DNA of 22,198 nt from an uncultured Bacteroidales bacterium (GTDB lineage: Bacteria > Bacteroidota > Bacteroidia > Bacteroidales > UBA932): NCBI GenBank assembly GCA_934725575.1, contig CAKVCK010000034.1, positions 1 through 22,198 on the forward strand. The letters are read 5' to 3'. The first letter of the stretch is position 1; each line of letters starts with the position of its first letter. Below the pieces are notes generated by a model, which saw only the letters and a list, made by a program, of their open reading frames with translations, was not told the DNA's origin and did no database searches. The position numbers and the translations under genes are program-made. Shown here in pieces: positions 7,601 through 14,767 of this stretch.

Positions 7601-7810
7601 ATCGGCTCACTGGACAGGTTGAACCCAATTCTGATGACCGCCATCACTTCCGCCCTGGCGCTGCTTCCGCTCGCGCTTGGCGGCGACCTGCCTGGCAATG
7701 AGATCCAGTCCCCTATGGCGAAGGTCATCCTTGGCGGACTCTTCTCATCCACATTGCTGAACGGATTCGTCGTGCCGGTTATCTATCTCATCAACACGAA
7801 AAAGAAATGA
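4700..7810 (+). CDS. cusA: Heavy-metal efflux RND pump (CusA/CzcA family)
   Basis: 1036-residue inner-membrane proton/metal antiporter, full length for the HME-RND class. Visible features: N-terminal TM helix (MVILVIAVLCLVAGIYS), the DVFPDLNAPTVVVMTEAEGMAPEEVE periplasmic start typical of the class, a TM4 proton-relay segment with Asp414, Asp415, Asp419 and Glu421 in VDDSIVDVENVF, a second half beginning with TM7 near residue 550, and C-terminal TM helices with FISLFGIATRNGMLLIDRYN. The TM4 acidic pattern differs from textbook E. coli CusA and CzcA, so the metal is not assigned. It is coupled to the adaptor upstream (4-base gap) and overlaps the TolC-like gene downstream by 4 bases (ATGA). 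Confidence 0.92.
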   Translation: MEQLKHENGLLNGIIRFSLNNRMVILVIAVLCLVAGIYSTMHTEVDVFPDLNAPTVVVMTEAEGMAPEEVERLVTFPIETAVNGATNVRRVRSSSATGFSIVNIEFDWGTDIYKARQIVSEKIAMVGADLPENVGNPTLGPQASILGELMIIGLTADTTSMQDLRTIADWTIRPRLLSTGGVAQVAVMGGSIKEYQILMDPGKMRRHGVSMDEVIYAVKGMNQNASGGTLYEYGNEYIVRGLLSTNDIDELKKAVVKTSENGLPITLDAIADVRIGPKTPVLGVASNDGKPAVLLTVTKQPNTNTLALTGRLDNALDELKANLPADVKINSQIFRQSRFIDSSIDNVKKSLIEGAIFVIIVLFIFLMNWRTTIISLISIPLSIVFSLLAIRWMGLTINTMSLGGIAIAIGSLVDDSIVDVENVFKRLRQNRKKLEAERESVIKVVYEASKEVRMPMLNSTLIIIASFLPLFFLSGMEGRMLKPLGITFIISLMASTLVALTVTPVLSSFLLGSQNSDKTGKEPALVRWLKKYYEKALNWSVGHKKSLLFGVGALLAAAVVMFFTLGGSFLPAFNEGSFTISISTVPGISLEESDRMGRTAEELLLSIPEIKTVGRKTGRAELDEHAFGVNSSEFECPFELGKKTRKQLTEEVRQKLAVLPGVNIEIGGPISHRIDAMLSGTKANIAIKLFGSDLNKMYEIGQKIKTSISGVEGIADINVEQQVERPELNITPKREMLARYGISLPEFAEVVKVMMEGEVVSTVYEGNRSFDLTLKVNDDARSTIERISDLTIDTGNGKKVPLSYVADIKSSAGPNTINRENVSRKLVVSCNATGGELAKAVGAIREKIAENIELPEGYHIEYGGQFESEERASKTIALVSIFSIFIIFMLLYGEFKNISQSLVVLLNLPLALIGGVFAIFFTDGILSIPAIIGFISLFGIATRNGMLLIDRYNVLASEGHSREEAVMIGSLDRLNPILMTAITSALALLPLALGGDLPGNEIQSPMAKVILGGLFSSTLLNGFVVPVIYLINTKKK

Positions 7811-9009
7811 CTATGAAATATCAAGATATTAATAAATTATTATTATCCATCTGCATCTGCGTAGGAGCTGCCATCAGCGCCTCCGCACAGACATCCACTG
7901 AAGCCGTCCTCCGACAGATCGAGGAAAACAACCCTCAACTGAAAGCGGCGGCGGCCGATGTGGAAGCCGAGAAACTGGAGAACCGTTCCGCCGCGATATT
8001 AGAGAACCCCGAGTTCGAATTCAACTACCTCTGGGGAGCCGACGGCATAGGCAACAGACGGGACTTCCGTGTCACGCAGGCGTTTGACATTGCGACACTG
8101 ACCGGTATGAAATCCAGACAAGTCGCCGGACAGAACGAACTCGCCGCACTGCAATACAAGGCCGAAAGGCTCAACGTGCTCCTCGAAGCCAAGCAAGCCT
8201 GCATCGACCTCATTTACTACAATGCCCTTAAATCCGAACTGGACACCCATCTAAATCAGGCTCAGACCTTGGTGTATTCCTTCGAGAAAAGGCTTAAGGC
8301 CGGAGGAGCCAATGTACTTGACCTCAACAAAGCCAAAGTACACCTGACAACAGTCCGTGGCCAAATCTCACAGGTGGAGGTTGAGCGTCAGGCACTTCTG
8401 TCAAAACTGAGAAGCCTCAACGGAGGCAAAGACATAGTTCTGGAGGATTCTTCATACGGACTTGAGGACGCTCTGCCAACTAATTTCGATTCGTGGTACG
8501 AGTCGGCTTCCCAGAAGAATCCTGTCCTTCAATATGTCCGTCAAGAGGTTGCGGTCGGCAAAAAGCAATTGTCCATCGACAAGACCGCCTGGGTACCTGA
8601 GCTGACCGTCGGCTATATGAGCGAACTCACTACCGCCGACAAGTTCCGTGGCGTTACCGTGGGTGTGAATATTCCTTTATGGAGCAACGCCAACAAGGTC
8701 AAGCAGTCCAAGGCCCGCATCGCAGCCGCCGAGTCACGCAAGGCAGCCGCCGAGCAGCAGTTCTATTTCGATCTTCTGGCACAGTACAACCGTGCCGCCA
8801 GTCTCAAGGCGAACTCAGAACTTATGCGCTCCTCCCTAAGCGAGACCGACAGCCGCGACTACCTGCTGACAGCCCAGTCTCGTGGCGAGATCTCGATGAT
8901 TGAATATCTCGTCGAGACCGACCAGTACTACGAAGCCCTGGAGCAGACCCTCGCCGCCGAGCGTGACTACCATCAGGCCCTTGCCCAGCTGAACGCCGTG
9001 GAACTGTAG
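7807..9009 (+). CDS. TolC-family outer-membrane channel of the metal efflux complex
   Basis: 400-residue outer-membrane factor (CusC/CzcC role). The N-terminus has a signal peptide ending ISASAQ (about residue 28). Two repeated halves of long amphipathic helices follow, as expected for OEP/TolC: LRQIEENNPQLKAAAADVEAEKL near residue 36 and, in the second half, QKNPVLQYVRQEVAVGKKQL near 240, each followed by a beta-strand pair. The start ATG overlaps the pump's stop codon (ATGA), the normal sign of translational coupling. It is the last gene of the operon, followed by a hairpin terminator at 9039-9105. It completes a tripartite export path from periplasm to outside. Confidence 0.88.
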   Translation: MTMKYQDINKLLLSICICVGAAISASAQTSTEAVLRQIEENNPQLKAAAADVEAEKLENRSAAILENPEFEFNYLWGADGIGNRRDFRVTQAFDIATLTGMKSRQVAGQNELAALQYKAERLNVLLEAKQACIDLIYYNALKSELDTHLNQAQTLVYSFEKRLKAGGANVLDLNKAKVHLTTVRGQISQVEVERQALLSKLRSLNGGKDIVLEDSSYGLEDALPTNFDSWYESASQKNPVLQYVRQEVAVGKKQLSIDKTAWVPELTVGYMSELTTADKFRGVTVGVNIPLWSNANKVKQSKARIAAAESRKAAAEQQFYFDLLAQYNRAASLKANSELMRSSLSETDSRDYLLTAQSRGEISMIEYLVETDQYYEALEQTLAAERDYHQALAQLNAVEL

Positions 9010-9038
9010 CCAGTCCCCAAAACCACCACCGTCATATC

Positions 9039-9105
9039 ATCCACATCCAGAACGCCACGCTCAATCAAAGACTTGACGTGCGTTTTGAATGTGGATTCTT
9101 TTTCT
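9039..9105 (+). terminator. Terminator of the metal efflux operon
   Basis: ATCCACATCCAGAACGC (9039-9055) pairs with GCGTTTTGAATGTGGAT (9080-9096), 15 of 17 positions complementary, and the loop holds a small stem TCAA/TTGA. A T-rich tract (TCTTTTTCT) follows directly. It sits 30 bases after the TolC-like stop, so it fits an intrinsic terminator with a long stem. Confidence 0.65.
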
Positions 9106-9161
9106 GCGGCCTATTTCTTGCCGGAATTATAAAAGAATGACATTTTATTTCCAAAAAGCAT

Positions 9162-9169
9162 TATATTTG
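9162..9169 (+). promoter_or_regulatory. -7 box of the AbiEi-like gene
   Basis: TATATTTG matches TAnnTTTG and lies 23 bases before the ATG at 9193. The -33 region is T-rich but not a clear TTTG at the standard distance. It fits independent transcription of the AbiE pair after the upstream terminator. Confidence 0.5.
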
Positions 9170-9192
9170 CATTGTTTTAGAAATATATCGCA

Positions 9193-9837
9193 ATGGTAGG
9201 TTATTTAGAGTTTAGGGAAAAGTTGTTGCCTGAAGGATGCTTCTCCATTCATCAGGCAAGGGCATTCTTTCCTTCATTCGACAGGAATAACCTTACCAGG
9301 TGGTCACATAAGGACCTGTTGATAAAGTTACGGCAGGGATGGTATGCTTTTCCGGAGCTGTTGCAGCGTCCTGATTTCTCACGCTATGTGGCCTGCCGCG
9401 TCTATCGTCCATCATATATCAGTCTTCACACGGCGTTTAGCATATACGGGATGATTCCTGAGGCTGTCACGAGCATCACGTCAATATCGACATTGAAAAC
9501 GGCACGATTTGAAAACAAGTTCGGGCAATATTCCTATCAAAATGTCAAGCCTGAACTATTCTTCGGCTATAAGCCTGTGGAGCTTCCAATCAACACGGCC
9601 TTGATTAATGCCCCGAAACTGACCTGGCTGTTGGCGCAACCCGAAAAAGCTTTGCTGGATCTGCTTTATCTCTATCCGTTTTACGACAACGACACTGAGT
9701 TGGAGCAACTCCGCTTGGACGAAGCCTATATGACTGAAGAATTGGATATTGAAAGGCTCAAAGAATACCAACAGAAAATCAGTAACAAGGCTTTGGACAG
9801 CAGAGTCAAGAAACTATTAAGAATATACGATTTATGA
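9193..9837 (+). CDS. AbiEi-type antitoxin / transcriptional regulator
   Basis: 214 residues. The N-terminus (about 15-60) looks like the winged-helix domain of AbiEi-type antitoxins: a short helix set, then NNLTRWSHKDLLIKLRQGWYAF, where the wing ends in the typical GWYaF. The C-terminal part (YISLHTAFSIYGMIPE, ISTLKTARFENKFGQYSY, PEKALLDLLYLYPFY) has the AbiEi antitoxin layout, including the PEKALLDLLY helix. In type IV AbiE systems this protein represses its own operon and counters the nucleotidyltransferase toxin. It overlaps the toxin gene by 4 bases (ATGA), the usual arrangement, but here the toxin is broken, so this may be an orphan antitoxin that still works as a regulator. Start chosen at the ATG after the -7 box. 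GC is lower than in the flanking genes. Confidence 0.75.
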   Translation: MVGYLEFREKLLPEGCFSIHQARAFFPSFDRNNLTRWSHKDLLIKLRQGWYAFPELLQRPDFSRYVACRVYRPSYISLHTAFSIYGMIPEAVTSITSISTLKTARFENKFGQYSYQNVKPELFFGYKPVELPINTALINAPKLTWLLAQPEKALLDLLYLYPFYDNDTELEQLRLDEAYMTEELDIERLKEYQQKISNKALDSRVKKLLRIYDL

Positions 9838-10312
9838 TTGACTTGAATTACATTAACAGTTATTTTCCGTCTCAGATAGCATCAAACGCCGCCTTTCAGA
9901 AGCATATTCTCAAGGAATATATTCAACTGATGGTGCTTGACCATCTTGCCACAACGCCATACATCAGCAAACTGGCATTCATTGATGGCACAAACCTTCG
10001 CCTCATCAAAGGAATAGACAGGTTCTCGGAAGATCTTGACTTTGACTGCAAGAATCTCACTGAGCAGGATTTTTTTGAAATGACAGACAGTGTGATCGCC
10101 TTTTTGAAGAACAGCGGTCTGAATGTAAGCATCCGATAAAGTACATCTTGCAAGGTATATCAAACACCAAGGATTTGAAAAAAAACATCACGGACAAATT
10201 GGCCACGGTTGACCTGAATGTAAAAAAGCGTGATTTCGAGCACCTGCTGTTCAACACGCATTCCGCTGACAGGATACTCCTTTTTCCCGAATTCGTAGAA
10301 GGCAATTTGTGA
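9834..10312 (+). pseudogene. AbiEii nucleotidyltransferase toxin, internally deleted
   Basis: The intact 5' part (9834-10139, 101 residues) has the nucleotidyltransferase core of AbiEii/AbiGii toxins: IDGTNLRLIKGIDRF at 50-64 and SEDLDFD at 65-71. The family's usual GGT is DGT here (Asp51). The frame then stops at a TAA after NVSIR. In another frame, 10142-10312 reads SNTKDLKKNITDKLATVDLN and then VKKRDFEHLLFNTHSADRI, which looks like the family's C-terminal end (DF.HLLF). The middle, roughly 100 or more residues expected by family length, is missing, so this is a deletion plus frameshift. The product is probably inactive, although the catalytic Asp pair is retained in the fragment. It overlaps the antitoxin gene by 4 bases. 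Confidence 0.72.
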
Positions 10313-10723
10313 ACAATGCGTCACATCTTAGCGAAATTATCAAGGGGGAAATCTCAAGGTTTGTTAACATATTCGTTAACATACTTGTTGACAAATATGA
10401 GAATGGGACAATACATATCAAGCCTTTCGGTAGCAAAAGGGCTCACACCTTCCATCAACAATATTATTGAAGCCGTGTCAACCCTAAACTCCATCCTATC
10501 TATGATGTCACGGAAGAGCTAATGAGGAATTTCCTGCTTCTAAAAATGCAGGAGGCGGGAATATAAACATTATTACAATATGCTTTCATCCCAAAGCTGG
10601 ACAGAAGCATCTGGATGGCATATTACCGTGAAAAACTTGTACCTTGGGCTTCGAGTTTTTCAGCCAGATATGGCTTCTTTGGGCACAGACACATTGTGTG
10701 GCTGAACGGGTTTTGTAAAAGTA
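10309..10723 (+). pseudogene. Degraded coding remnants downstream of the AbiE pair
   Basis: No intact gene fills this stretch. One forward frame reads as protein-like between stops: NNASHLSEIIKGEISRF and onward to FHQQYY (stop at 10468-10470), then SRVNPKLHPIYDVTEELMRN to QEAGI (stop TAA), then AFIPKLDRSIWMAYYREKL to LNGFCKST (stop). All three pieces lie in the same frame, which suggests one gene decayed by nonsense changes. The NASHLSEIIKGE piece recalls HTH antitoxin helices, but I do not recognise the family. A 12-base-period repeat GTTAACATA occurs at 10363-10371 and 10375-10383. Confidence 0.35.
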
Positions 10724-10724
10724 C

Positions 10725-11921
10725 TTAATATTCCGCGCTACGGAGATGACACAATATAGCAACTACTTCGTTGCCAAAGAGGCCGCCGCCACGATGGATC
10801 GGTTCGCGATAAAGCAAACGGAAGAGGCGCAGATACGCATCGTTGTCTTCCGGATGTTTCTGGATATGACGGATCATCGTGTTGGCGCAGATGTTTCGCA
10901 CTTTGAAATAGTAAGCATTAGGGATGACCGAATCATTCGAGCAGCCGAACCAACCAAACTGAGCTTCTGCCCTCCAATTTTCCCAGACCTCAAGGAGGTA
11001 GCGGGAATATATCTTTGACTCGATAATGGCTCCGAGGGTGTCCACGCAATCTACCGGCAGGACGTGCGAAAGTTCTATCGCATAGACACACTTGGTGTCG
11101 AAATCAATCGGGGCTTTCATCCGCACCTCTATCTCTACGGCAGGATCTTTAATCTGAACGGCAGCGCTGTCAAAATAGACCCTCGCGTCACGGAAACGCT
11201 TTATATCCGGAACAAACGCAGACTTGTCATAATAGGATTTCTCATTTGTGTAAGCCTGCCTTAATCTGGCGGTATCAATTGGCATCCCGGAAGCGAAAGC
11301 GGCTGATTTATAAGCATCCACCAATTCACCTAAACGCTTGCTCACATCATTGAAATCAGGGGTCTTGTACAGCATATTCAAAAGCGCTGAAGCCGCATCT
11401 CTGACACGTTTGTCAGGGAACACCTTCTGCAACACGCTCATTGATGGTCTCATCTCTCCAGTCAACATTGTCGAGCCCGGCGTTTCCACAGCCGTGGTGT
11501 CAAAGGAATAGTTATTACGGTCATATCGCGCGCGAAGCTCATAAAGCGAAGAGCAGTAATAGATGAACGCCGTCTTGTCGAACCAATCCTTGACCGAAAG
11601 GGCAAAATCATCCTTCCGGATATCCTCATCCAAATCAAGGAATATCTCATCGGCGAATTTGCTCTCTAAAATGTCTAAATCAAGGCTGCATTCATCGCCA
11701 TCGAGCGAATCAACAGAATGACGGCAGATTTCACTGAGGTTGCCCAAATATTCACTTCCGGTAACTGTGGCCTTTCCGGAATACTTTTGAATGGTGCTGT
11801 CAACAAGGACTGTGTTTGAACCTTCATCCTCAGCCCGTGAGCCGCCCTTCTTTCCTTGGCAGCCCACGGTCAGGATGAGAATCGCCAGCACGATGGCCGA
11901 CACGTGAATAGTTTTGTTCAT
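10725..11921 (-). CDS. Lipoprotein of unknown function
   Basis: 398 residues from the ATG at 11921; an earlier ATG at 11948 would add nine residues before the signal sequence and is less likely. The N-terminus MNKTIHVSAIVLAILILTVGC is a lipoprotein signal with Cys21 as the lipidated residue, followed by a charged linker (QGKKGGSRAEDEGSN). The mature part is mostly helical in appearance with many Asp, Tyr and Phe, and shows no motif I recognise (segments such as DWFDKTAFIYYCSSLYELRARY and WENWRAEAQFGWFGCSNDS). It is alone on its strand between the decayed AbiE region and the NfeD/flotillin genes, with its own probable promoter at 11974-12004. Predicted to be membrane-anchored in the envelope; no function assigned. 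Confidence 0.75.
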   Translation of the reverse strand: MNKTIHVSAIVLAILILTVGCQGKKGGSRAEDEGSNTVLVDSTIQKYSGKATVTGSEYLGNLSEICRHSVDSLDGDECSLDLDILESKFADEIFLDLDEDIRKDDFALSVKDWFDKTAFIYYCSSLYELRARYDRNNYSFDTTAVETPGSTMLTGEMRPSMSVLQKVFPDKRVRDAASALLNMLYKTPDFNDVSKRLGELVDAYKSAAFASGMPIDTARLRQAYTNEKSYYDKSAFVPDIKRFRDARVYFDSAAVQIKDPAVEIEVRMKAPIDFDTKCVYAIELSHVLPVDCVDTLGAIIESKIYSRYLLEVWENWRAEAQFGWFGCSNDSVIPNAYYFKVRNICANTMIRHIQKHPEDNDAYLRLFRLLYREPIHRGGGLFGNEVVAILCHLRSAEY

Positions 11922-11973
11922 ATAACGGTGTATCTTTCTTGTTTTCATAACATTTCAATTAATTTCAACGGCG

Positions 11974-12004
11974 CAAAGTTCAGAAATATAATGCCGGATT
12001 CAAA
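11974..12004 (-). promoter_or_regulatory. Probable promoter of the minus-strand lipoprotein gene
   Basis: Read on the minus strand: TTTG (12004-12001), 19-base spacer, then GAACTTTG (11981-11974), one base off the -7 consensus TAnnTTTG. The spacing is canonical for Bacteroidota, and the site is 53 bases before the ATG at 11921. Confidence 0.5.
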
Positions 12005-12208
12005 ATCAGTTTTATGAAACAACGGGAATGATGTACGAAATAAGAGTGACCTTCATTTCATACAATATTCATTGATTTTCGTACAAAATCCGTGGCCCGT
12101 CCGCCAGCATTTCCCCTTTCGCTCCGCGGCGGTTTCCCCTATGCGGCGAGGTGTGGTGACGGCGAGCGGACATATTCATAAAATATTTATGTGTTTTTTG
12201 AAAAGATT

Positions 12209-12239
12209 ATTGTTTTTCATAAATTTATTAATATATTTG
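12209..12239 (+). promoter_or_regulatory. Promoter of the NfeD-flotillin operon
   Basis: TATATTTG at 12232-12239 is a perfect -7 box, with ATTG at 12209-12212 (three of four bases of the -33 TTTG) 19 bases upstream. Transcription would start near 12246, leaving a leader of about 47 bases before the ATG at 12293. Confidence 0.6.
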
Positions 12240-12292
12240 CAAAAGAAGCGGTGCGGAAAGGAATCCGGCCGCCTAACTAAAAACTAATAGAT

Positions 12293-12883
12293 ATGATTAC
12301 CTGGTGGACATCACTTAGTACGGCAATGCAGGTCCTTTGGGCCATCACGCTCTCGGCATCGCTGATTTTCGTCATTCAGACCATTATGACATTCCTCGGA
12401 CTGGGAGACCACGACGCTGATTTCGATCTCGACACTTCGGACGGATCGTTCGACGCGGATCCTTCGATGAATCTGCTGACGTTCCGCAACCTGGTCAACT
12501 TCTGCCTGGGATTCGGATGGACGGCGGTGCTGATGCACGAGAAGATCCAGTCCAACGCGTTGCTGATCATCGTCTCCGTAATTGTCGGCATACTTCTGGT
12601 CACGGTTGTTATGTGGATATTCAAATGGCTCAGCGGAATGCAGCAGACGGGGAATATCGATGTGCATAAGTCCGCTGTCGGTTGCGAGGGGAAGGTTTAC
12701 CTCACGATTCCGGGCGAGCGCAAGGGCGAAGGCAAGGTCCAGATCACCATCAACAACGCCGTCAGGGAATATGACGCAGTCACAGACGGGGAGACAATCC
12801 CGACCGGCAAGGCCATCAAGGTCACCGAAGTCATCAATGACTACACCCTACTGGTTGAGGAGCTGACTCCGACCATCATCTAA
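12293..12883 (+). CDS. NfeD-like membrane protein, flotillin partner
   Basis: 196 residues. Three membrane segments are visible: about 13-36 (VLWAITLSASLIFVIQTIMTF), 63-81 and 88-113 (NALLIIVSVIVGILLVTVVM). An acidic loop (DHDADFDLDTSDGSFDADPS, 39-58) separates the first two. The C-terminal soluble part (about 124-196: VHKSAVGCEGKVYLTIPGER and on to YTLLVEEL) looks like the OB-fold of NfeD/YuaF/YqiJ proteins. These are encoded next to flotillins and act with them in organising membrane microdomains, and this gene sits 71 bases before a flotillin gene in the same direction. Confidence 0.8.
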   Translation: MITWWTSLSTAMQVLWAITLSASLIFVIQTIMTFLGLGDHDADFDLDTSDGSFDADPSMNLLTFRNLVNFCLGFGWTAVLMHEKIQSNALLIIVSVIVGILLVTVVMWIFKWLSGMQQTGNIDVHKSAVGCEGKVYLTIPGERKGEGKVQITINNAVREYDAVTDGETIPTGKAIKVTEVINDYTLLVEELTPTII

Positions 12884-12954
12884 CCAACCGAAGCCATTTC
12901 TAACCTGACCGAATATATTAAAGGAATATTATAAACCCATTAAAGATTTTGAAT

Positions 12955-14382
12955 ATGGAACTATCACTGATCCTCATCGTCGTCGCAGTCATATTCGTGA
13001 CTTTTTCGGCGATTCTCAAGCGCTACCGCCGCTGCCCTTCCGACAAGGTTATGGTCATCTACGGTAAGACAGGCAAGAACAAGAGCGGATCAATCTCATC
13101 CGCGCGATGCATCCACGGTGGTGCGGCGTTCGTCTGGCCTGTGTTCCAGGACTATGCGTTCCTTGACCTCAAGCCGATCTCGATCGAGTGCAACCTTACC
13201 AACGCGCTTTCCAAGCAGAACATCCGTGTGGATGTGCCTTGCCGGTTCACGGTCGGTATCTCCACCGAGCCGGACAGTATGACTAACGCAGCCGAGAGGC
13301 TTCTCGGACTCTCCATCGACAACATCCAGAACATCGCGACCGACATCCTTTTCGGACAGCTTCGTCTGGTGATCGCCACGATGGACATCGAGGAGATCAA
13401 CTCTGACCGTGACAAATTCCTCGTTGCCGTCAGCCAGAACGTGGAGGCTGAGCTCCGAAAGATCGGCCTCAAGCTCATCAACGTGAACGTGACCGACATC
13501 CGTGACGAGTCCGGCTACATCGAGGCTCTCGGTAAGGAAGCCGCCGCCAAGGCCATCAACGACGCCAAGAAGAGCGTGGCCGAGCAGAACCGCTACGGTG
13601 AGATCGGTAAGGCCGAGGCCGACAGGGACAAGGACATCAGAATCGCTGAGACCCAGAGAGATACCCGTATCAAGACTGCCGCGGCAAACGCCCTCGCCGT
13701 GCAGGGAGAGAACACCTCGAAGATCGACATCGCCAACTCTGACGCCCAGCGCCGCGAGAAGGAGGCCGAGGCCGCGCGTATAGCGGTCGCAGCCGAGAAG
13801 GTTCAGGCAGCGAAGGCCCTCCAGGAGGCCTACCAGAGCGAGCGTGACGCCGAGCTTGCCCGTGCCGAGAGGGAGAGGGCTACCCAGCAGGCCAACATCG
13901 TCGTTCCTGCCCAGATCGACAAGGAGAAGCTCATCATCGAGGCTGAGGCCGAGGCCGAGAAGGTCCGCAGGCTGGCCAAGGGAGAGGCTGACGCGATATT
14001 CGCAAAGATGGACGCTCAGGCCCGTGGTACCCTTGAGATCCTCTCAAAGCAGGCCGACGGTTTCAACGAGATGGTCAAGGCCGCTGCCGGCGATCCTCAG
14101 AAGGCTGTGCTTATGCTTATCGCGGACAAACTGCCTGAACTCGTCAAGACTCAGGTCGAGGCTGTCAAGGGCATAAAGATCGACAAGGTGACCGTATGGG
14201 ACGGCAACGGAGACGGCAAGAACGGCAAGACATCGACCGCGAATTTCATTTCCGGTCTGATGGGCTCAGTACCTCCGCTTCAGGATCTGTTCAATATGGC
14301 CGGAATGAATCTGCCCGAATATCTTAAAGGCAAGGAGACCAAGCCGGAGGAGCAGCCTCAGGAAGAAACCGCTGAAGAATAA
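12955..14382 (+). CDS. Flotillin-like SPFH protein
   Basis: 475 residues from the ATG at 12955; a TTG two codons earlier is possible but less likely. One N-terminal membrane segment (LSLILIVVAVIFVTFSAIL, 3-21), then the SPFH/band-7 domain (about 30-200, with KVMVIYGKTG and CRFTVGIS), then a long Ala/Glu coiled-coil (about 200-365) with the flotillin-type AE repeats (EAEAEAEKVRRLAKGEADAI), and a C-terminal segment ending in acidic Glu/Pro residues. It should form membrane-attached oligomers facing the cytoplasm, as in YqiK/YuaG. Neighbours: the NfeD partner upstream and a small Cro/C1 regulator 5 bases downstream, probably one operon. Confidence 0.9.
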   Translation: MELSLILIVVAVIFVTFSAILKRYRRCPSDKVMVIYGKTGKNKSGSISSARCIHGGAAFVWPVFQDYAFLDLKPISIECNLTNALSKQNIRVDVPCRFTVGISTEPDSMTNAAERLLGLSIDNIQNIATDILFGQLRLVIATMDIEEINSDRDKFLVAVSQNVEAELRKIGLKLINVNVTDIRDESGYIEALGKEAAAKAINDAKKSVAEQNRYGEIGKAEADRDKDIRIAETQRDTRIKTAAANALAVQGENTSKIDIANSDAQRREKEAEAARIAVAAEKVQAAKALQEAYQSERDAELARAERERATQQANIVVPAQIDKEKLIIEAEAEAEKVRRLAKGEADAIFAKMDAQARGTLEILSKQADGFNEMVKAAAGDPQKAVLMLIADKLPELVKTQVEAVKGIKIDKVTVWDGNGDGKNGKTSTANFISGLMGSVPPLQDLFNMAGMNLPEYLKGKETKPEEQPQEETAEE

Positions 14383-14387
14383 TCATT

Positions 14388-14600
14388 ATGCCAATAGTAG
14401 TAAATGTCGATGTGATGCTGGCCCGGCGGAAGATGACTTCCGCCGAACTGGCTGACAAGATCGGGCTTTCGGCGGTCAACCTGTCGATTCTGAAGACCGG
14501 AAAGGCCAAGGGTGTCCGATTCAGCACACTCGACGCGCTCTGCAAGGCATTGGAATGTCAGCCTGGAGATTTGCTTGAGTTCAGGGAAAACGCCGAGTGA
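14388..14600 (+). CDS. Small Cro/C1-type HTH regulator, flotillin-linked copy
   Basis: 70 residues, essentially a single helix-turn-helix domain (HTH_26-like): ARRKMTSAELADKIGLSAVN is the first part of the HTH, and NLSILKTGKAKGVRFSTLDA spans the recognition helix and following helix, ending in ALECQPGDLLEF. It starts 5 bases after the flotillin stop, so it is co-transcribed and probably regulates this operon or reports on it. A second copy of about 70% identity lies at 19820-20029 before an M16 protease. The terminator at 14628-14655 ends the operon. Confidence 0.85.
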   Translation: MPIVVNVDVMLARRKMTSAELADKIGLSAVNLSILKTGKAKGVRFSTLDALCKALECQPGDLLEFRENAE

Positions 14601-14627
14601 ACACCACTAATCAAATAGTTATCTTTC

Positions 14628-14665
14628 AAGGAGCGGCCATAAAAAGCCGCTCCTTTTCGTTATAT
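14628..14665 (+). terminator. Intrinsic terminator of the NfeD-flotillin-HTH operon
   Basis: AAGGAGCGGC (14628-14637), 8-base loop CATAAAAA, GCCGCTCCTT (14646-14655), then TTCGTTATAT. A perfect 10-bp GC-rich stem followed by a T-rich stretch, 27 bases after the HTH stop. Confidence 0.8.
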
Positions 14666-14721
14666 TTCCTCTAAAAAACAGCTTCTTATGTGACGGGCGT
14701 AAAAATCGCAGATTTTTTATG

Positions 14722-14729
14722 TAAGTTTG
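14722..14729 (+). promoter_or_regulatory. -7 box of the tandem esterase gene
   Basis: TAAGTTTG matches TAnnTTTG and lies 38 bases before the ATG at 14768. No clear -33 TTTG is seen at the expected distance. Confidence 0.5.
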
Positions 14730-14767
14730 CAGACATATTCATAAAAAGGACACTAAAGACAGATAAT

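Larger units (their letters stand above)
11949..12292. other. Divergent spacer between the lipoprotein and NfeD genes
   Basis: 344 bases without a convincing gene. It carries the minus-strand promoter near its left end and the plus-strand promoter near its right end, with a short GC-rich patch in between (about 12090-12165) that codes for nothing recognisable and forms only weak stems. ATATTC words occur at about 12064 and 12170. Confidence 0.5.

Noticed and set aside
10316..10522. 68-codon open frame after the AbiEii remnant
   Set aside because: Repetitive LLTYSLTYLLTN start and no family signal; another frame over the same bases looks more protein-like but is broken by stops.
12072..12287. 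71-codon open frame in the spacer before the NfeD gene
   Set aside because: It runs over the promoter of the NfeD operon and has no recognisable features.
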